From NCBI GenBank assembly GCA_958296175.1, contig OY282448.1, positions 2,914,127 through 2,978,126 on the forward strand: a stretch of DNA of 64,000 nucleotides, written 5' to 3'. Positions 61,042 through 64,000 of the stretch are shown piece after piece (positions within the stretch are counted from its first letter, which is position 1; every line of letters begins with the position of its first letter). The notes below the pieces were generated by a model, which did not search any database, was not told where the DNA came from, and saw only the letters and a program-made list of their open reading frames with translations. The DNA is from an uncultured Chloroflexota bacterium (GTDB taxonomy: Bacteria > Chloroflexota > UBA11872). A program made the translations under genes and the position numbers.

Positions 61042-62154
61042 ATGACGCTGACCCACCGCCAGCCGCTCGGCCTCGACGACGTCGTGGTCGTGGACTGCGA
61101 CGTGCACGTCGACGACCCGCCGCAGGCGCTGGCGCCCTACGTCGACATGCCCTGGCGCCGCTCGCTGGAACTGCTGGGGCGCGCCCCGCAGCGCTACCTG
61201 GACATCCCGGGCTACGCGCCCACGCTGAACATCGACCCGCCCGTCCCCGACCGCAGCGTCAGCACGCGCTCGGTGCACACGGCGCGGCAGATGCGCGAGG
61301 AGCTGGACGAGCTGTCCGTCGACCTCGGCGTGTTGTTCCCCGACAACCTCTTGCGCATCGCCGTGTTCCCGCAGGCCGACTACGCCGCGGCGCTGGGGCG
61401 CGCCTACAACGCCTGGCTGGCCGACGTCTGGGTGCAGCGCGAGCGCGGCCTCTACGGGGCCGTGCTGGCCGTGCCGCAGGATCCGCGGGACGCGGCGGCG
61501 CAGATTCGACGCTACGGGGCGGACGACGGCTTCGTGGGCGTCTATCTGCCAGTCGCCGGCCTGCGCCCCTTGTGGGGCGAACGCTGTTACGACCCCATCT
61601 TCGAAGCCGCCGAGGAGATGGGCCTGCCGGTCATGCTGCACAGCGTGGGGCTCATCCATCCAAACTTCCCGTTCAACCTGGACCACATGACCTCGCGCCT
61701 GGTGCGGCATCCCATCCAGCACGAGTTCGCGCTGATGGCCAACTTGTTCACCATGATCGGCTCCGGCGTGCCGGTGCGCTATCCCGACCTGGACATCGTG
61801 TTCACCGAGGGCGGCGTGTCCTGGGTGCCGTTCGTGATGTGGCGGCTGGACAAGGAGTTTGCCGAAAACCCCACCGGCGCCCCGCTGCTGGAACGCCCGC
61901 CCAGCAGTTATGTCAAACAGATGTATTTCTGCACGCAGCCCGTGGAAGAACCCGAGCGCCCGCGCGACCTGGCCGCGATGATCGACCTGTTCGACGGACG
62001 CGCGCAGGTGCTGTTTGCCTCCGACTGGCCGCACCATGACTTCGACCACCCGCGCAAGGTGCTGCACATGCCGTTCGACGCGGACCTCAAGCGCAAGATC
62101 ATGGGCGAGAACGCGCTGCGGCTGCTGAAGCTGCCCGCGCCCGTGCCCGTCTGA
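61042..62154 (+). CDS. Amidohydrolase-2 family protein
   Basis: The 370-residue protein begins VVVVDCDVHVDDPPQALAPY (core DCDVHVD, a D-x-H variant of the first metal motif). It has LPVMLHSVG, DIVFTEGGVSWVPFVMWRLD and the terminal FASDWPHHDFDHP with ENALRLLKL. This is the long ACMSD-like subgroup common in aromatic and herbicide-type catabolism. It lies between the OFA transporter and a Rieske protein, so transport, hydrolysis or decarboxylation and redox steps may be linked. Confidence 0.87.
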   Translation: MTLTHRQPLGLDDVVVVDCDVHVDDPPQALAPYVDMPWRRSLELLGRAPQRYLDIPGYAPTLNIDPPVPDRSVSTRSVHTARQMREELDELSVDLGVLFPDNLLRIAVFPQADYAAALGRAYNAWLADVWVQRERGLYGAVLAVPQDPRDAAAQIRRYGADDGFVGVYLPVAGLRPLWGERCYDPIFEAAEEMGLPVMLHSVGLIHPNFPFNLDHMTSRLVRHPIQHEFALMANLFTMIGSGVPVRYPDLDIVFTEGGVSWVPFVMWRLDKEFAENPTGAPLLERPPSSYVKQMYFCTQPVEEPERPRDLAAMIDLFDGRAQVLFASDWPHHDFDHPRKVLHMPFDADLKRKIMGENALRLLKLPAPVPV

Positions 62155-62233
62155 TGCCAGGACTTCGCGGTGGGCCGCCGGGTCCAGCGCCGCCCCGCGC
62201 GCCCCGCGCGCCCTGCCCGGCGCGCCCCGCCTG

Positions 62234-62635
62234 ATGCCGCGCATCCGCGTCGGGACGGAAGACTCGATCCAGCCGGGCGCGCCTGCGCTGGTGCGCCACG
62301 GCGGCGTGGAGGTTGGCGTGTTCCAGGTCGACGGCGAGTTCCGCGCCTACCTGAACCGCTGCCCCCACCAGCAAGGCCCGGTCTGCACCGGCCCGACCAC
62401 CGGCACCCTGGCCGCCGCGCGCGCCACCGGCTGGAAACTGGCCTGGGTGCTGGACGGCCGCGTGCTGCTGTGCCCCTGGCACACCATGGAGTTCGACCTT
62501 CTGACCGGCCAACGCATCCGCGGCCGCGGCGAACGCCTGCGCGCCTACCCGGTCGAGGTCAGCGGCGGCGAGGTCTTCGTCACCATCGGCCGCCCGCAGG
62601 TCGAACCATCGCAGGGCCGCCAGTGTGTAGGCTGA
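62234..62635 (+). CDS. Rieske [2Fe-2S] ferredoxin-like protein
   Basis: The 133-residue protein has the Rieske ligands Cys-x-His in NRCPHQQGPVC and Cys-x2-His in CPWHTMEFD, spaced 49 residues apart. This is longer than usual because of the insert TTGTLAAARATGWKLAWVLDG. No membrane helix is present. It probably transfers electrons to an oxygenase or similar partner, or is a small Rieske component associated with the neighbouring amidohydrolase. The gene follows 79 nt after the amidohydrolase stop. Confidence 0.88.
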   Translation: MPRIRVGTEDSIQPGAPALVRHGGVEVGVFQVDGEFRAYLNRCPHQQGPVCTGPTTGTLAAARATGWKLAWVLDGRVLLCPWHTMEFDLLTGQRIRGRGERLRAYPVEVSGGEVFVTIGRPQVEPSQGRQCVG

Positions 62636-62678
62636 ACGCGCGGGGTGACGGGTGACTGGACGGCGAGGTTCGGAGCAG

Positions 62679-63824
62679 ATGCAGTTCGTTTCCGCCGTCT
62701 CGCTCGAAACCGAGCCGGAGCGCATCGTGCAGGACGTGCGCGACCAGCTGGGGCCGGCGCTGGGGTTCGACCTGGCGGCGGCCTTCGTTCGACCCGAGCG
62801 CGGAGACGCGGCCGCGCGGGTGCTGGAGGAGCTGCGCGGCGGGGTGGAAGCGAGCCACTTCATCGGCTGCACGGCGGGCGGGGTCATCGGCGCCGGGCGC
62901 GAGATCGAGACGGGCGCCGCCGCGACGGTGTTGGCGGCGCGGCTGCCCGGCGTGGAGATCGAGCCGCTGTCCGCGCTCTATGCCGGGGAGTCCGCGCGCA
63001 GCCCCGACGACATCCGCGCGTGCCTGGCGTTGCTCGACCCGTTCTCCACCTCGGCCGAGGCGCTGCTGCGGCGGCTGGAGCGCGCCGCGCCGGGCGTGAA
63101 AGTGGTTGGCGGCGTGGCGAGCTGGGGGCAGGCGCCAGGGCAAAACCGCCTGGCGCAGAATGACGTCGTCACCGACGCCGGCGCCGTGGGCGTAACGCTG
63201 CGCGGCGGCGTGCAGGTCAGCACCGTCGTCTCGCAGGGCTGCCGCCCCGTCGGCGACTGGTTCACGGTCACCAGCAGCCAGGGCAACGTGATCCACGCGC
63301 TGGACGACGAGCCGCCGCTGGCGGCGCTGGAACGCGTGTTCACCCAAGCCAGCCGCGCCGACCAGGAGCGCATGCAGGCGGGCATCCTGATCGGACGCGC
63401 CATTTCCAGCAGCCCCGACCAGCTGGGCCACGGCTCGTTCGTGGTGCGCGGCGTGCTGGGGGCCATCAAAGACTCCGGCGCGATCAGCGTGGCCGACCGC
63501 GTGCGCGAGGGCGCGGTGGTGCAGTTTCACGTGCGCGACGCGCAAAGCGCGCGCGACGACCTGGAAATGCTGCTGACCCCGCAAGCATTCGAAGACCCGG
63601 CCGCCGGCGCCTTGCTGTTCACCTGCAACGGCCGCGGCGAACACTTCTTCGGCCGCCGCGACGTGGACGCCTCCATCGCGGCCAGCGCCCTGGGCGACAG
63701 CGTTCCCGTGGCCGGCTTCTTCTGCGCGGGCGAACTCGGCCCCATCGGCGCCGCCAACTTCGTCCACGGCTACACCGCCAGCATGGCCGTCTTCCGCCCC
63801 CTGCCGCCCCGCCGCGCCGTGTGA
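62679..63824 (+). CDS. FIST N/C-domain protein (small-ligand sensor domain, stand-alone)
   Basis: The 381-residue protein has an N-terminal FIST domain (HFIGCTAGGVIGAGREIETG, VVGGVASWGQ) and a FIST_C domain ending LLFTCNGRGEHFFGRRDVDA and VAGFFCAGELGPIG. FIST domains are predicted to bind small ligands such as amino acids and are often fused to signalling outputs. None is fused here, so it may signal through protein contacts. The ATG at 62679 gives the typical start; GTG at 62652 is an alternative. Its stop overlaps the GTG of the next gene. Confidence 0.87.
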   Translation: MQFVSAVSLETEPERIVQDVRDQLGPALGFDLAAAFVRPERGDAAARVLEELRGGVEASHFIGCTAGGVIGAGREIETGAAATVLAARLPGVEIEPLSALYAGESARSPDDIRACLALLDPFSTSAEALLRRLERAAPGVKVVGGVASWGQAPGQNRLAQNDVVTDAGAVGVTLRGGVQVSTVVSQGCRPVGDWFTVTSSQGNVIHALDDEPPLAALERVFTQASRADQERMQAGILIGRAISSSPDQLGHGSFVVRGVLGAIKDSGAISVADRVREGAVVQFHVRDAQSARDDLEMLLTPQAFEDPAAGALLFTCNGRGEHFFGRRDVDASIAASALGDSVPVAGFFCAGELGPIGAANFVHGYTASMAVFRPLPPRRAV

Positions 63825-64000
63825 CTCGCGCCGCCCAGCGCATTGCCGCGGCGGCGCGCGCGCCGTTCCCGGCGCTGGTGCTGGCCGCGGCGCTGCTGTT
63901 TGCCGCCGCGGGCGCGCTCGTCCTGGACGACTACGGGATGGGGATCGACGAATGGGCGCAGCGCCAGATCGCCATCGACGTCGCGGACTTCGTCGCGGGC
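63821..64000 (+). CDS. Membrane protein, probable GT39/ArnT-like glycosyltransferase, N-terminal part (cut by window edge)
   Basis: Sixty codons are present from a GTG overlapping the FIST gene stop (GTGA). A membrane helix (LVLAAALLFAAAGALVL) is followed by DDYGMGIDEWAQRQI. An Asp-Glu pair directly after the first helix is characteristic of the extracytoplasmic loop in GT39/ArnT-like lipid-linked sugar transferases. Assignment rests on this short segment. Confidence 0.6.
   Translation, partial: MTRAAQRIAAAARAPFPALVLAAALLFAAAGALVLDDYGMGIDEWAQRQIAIDVADFVAG

Overview
The window is about 64 kb of GC-rich bacterial chromosome carrying roughly 55 protein genes. No rRNA, tRNA, insertion sequence or cas gene was recognised. 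Gene content suggests a free-living or host-associated heterotroph: many amidohydrolases, aldo/keto reductases, Gfo/Idh/MocA oxidoreductases, a mandelate-racemase-type enzyme, heme A and heme O synthesis for an aerobic oxidase, and surface-sugar genes. The overall style resembles uncultured Chloroflexota (SAR202 or sponge-associated types), but that is inference from gene content; no marker gene was compared.

Layout. 1-6.3 kb: start of uvrB, a SelA-like PLP enzyme, a glycosidase-like propeller protein, a GNAT acetyltransferase and an NfeD/slipin pair. 6.5-15.2 kb: ABC-F ATPase, an AT-rich acquired lipoprotein gene, lepA, murJ and a glycosyltransferase. 15.3-21.2 kb: an accessory island with an unknown overlapping gene pair, an AT-rich protein with a nucleoside-deoxyribosyltransferase-like domain, and a large single-chain type ISP-like restriction-modification enzyme. 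21.5-24.9 kb: GH57 amylase, aldo/keto reductase and GT4 glycosyltransferase (alpha-glucan metabolism). 25.0-25.7 kb: Phd/VapC-type toxin-antitoxin pair. 25.7-31.9 kb, minus strand: racemase/M24-hydrolase/aldo-keto operon, rtcB and two amidohydrolases. 31.9-33.9 kb: ctaB, ctaA and a tiny gene resembling only the membrane hairpin of cytochrome oxidase subunit II.

34.3-39.0 kb: sugar isomerase and Gfo/Idh operon followed by a tandem duplication carrying two diverged DUF4268 genes, each behind a copy of the Gfo/Idh 3' end. 39.4-42.8 kb: enolase-superfamily dehydratase, RraA-like protein and a GH172-type glycosidase. 43.1-47.9 kb: M23 peptidase, hisI and a heptose/nucleotide-sugar cluster (gmhA, hddA, epimerase). 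47.8-49.6 kb: a compact convergent type II restriction-modification pair. 49.7-57.9 kb: amidohydrolase, cyclase, alcohol dehydrogenase, methyltransferase, a LUD/ferredoxin/CCG fusion, an NmrA-like protein and a second Gfo/Idh gene. 58.2-59.1 kb: DUF262 gene broken by an internal deletion. 59.2-64 kb: OFA-type transporter, amidohydrolase, Rieske protein, FIST protein and the start of a membrane glycosyltransferase.

Themes worth following are the scattered defence genes, several intergenic regions that each hold their own short direct repeats about 48-66 nt apart, and a GH57 gene whose conserved HQP motif precedes any standard start codon. The repeats may have been noticed partly because the sequence is displayed in 60-base lines, so their frequency needs an unbiased scan.
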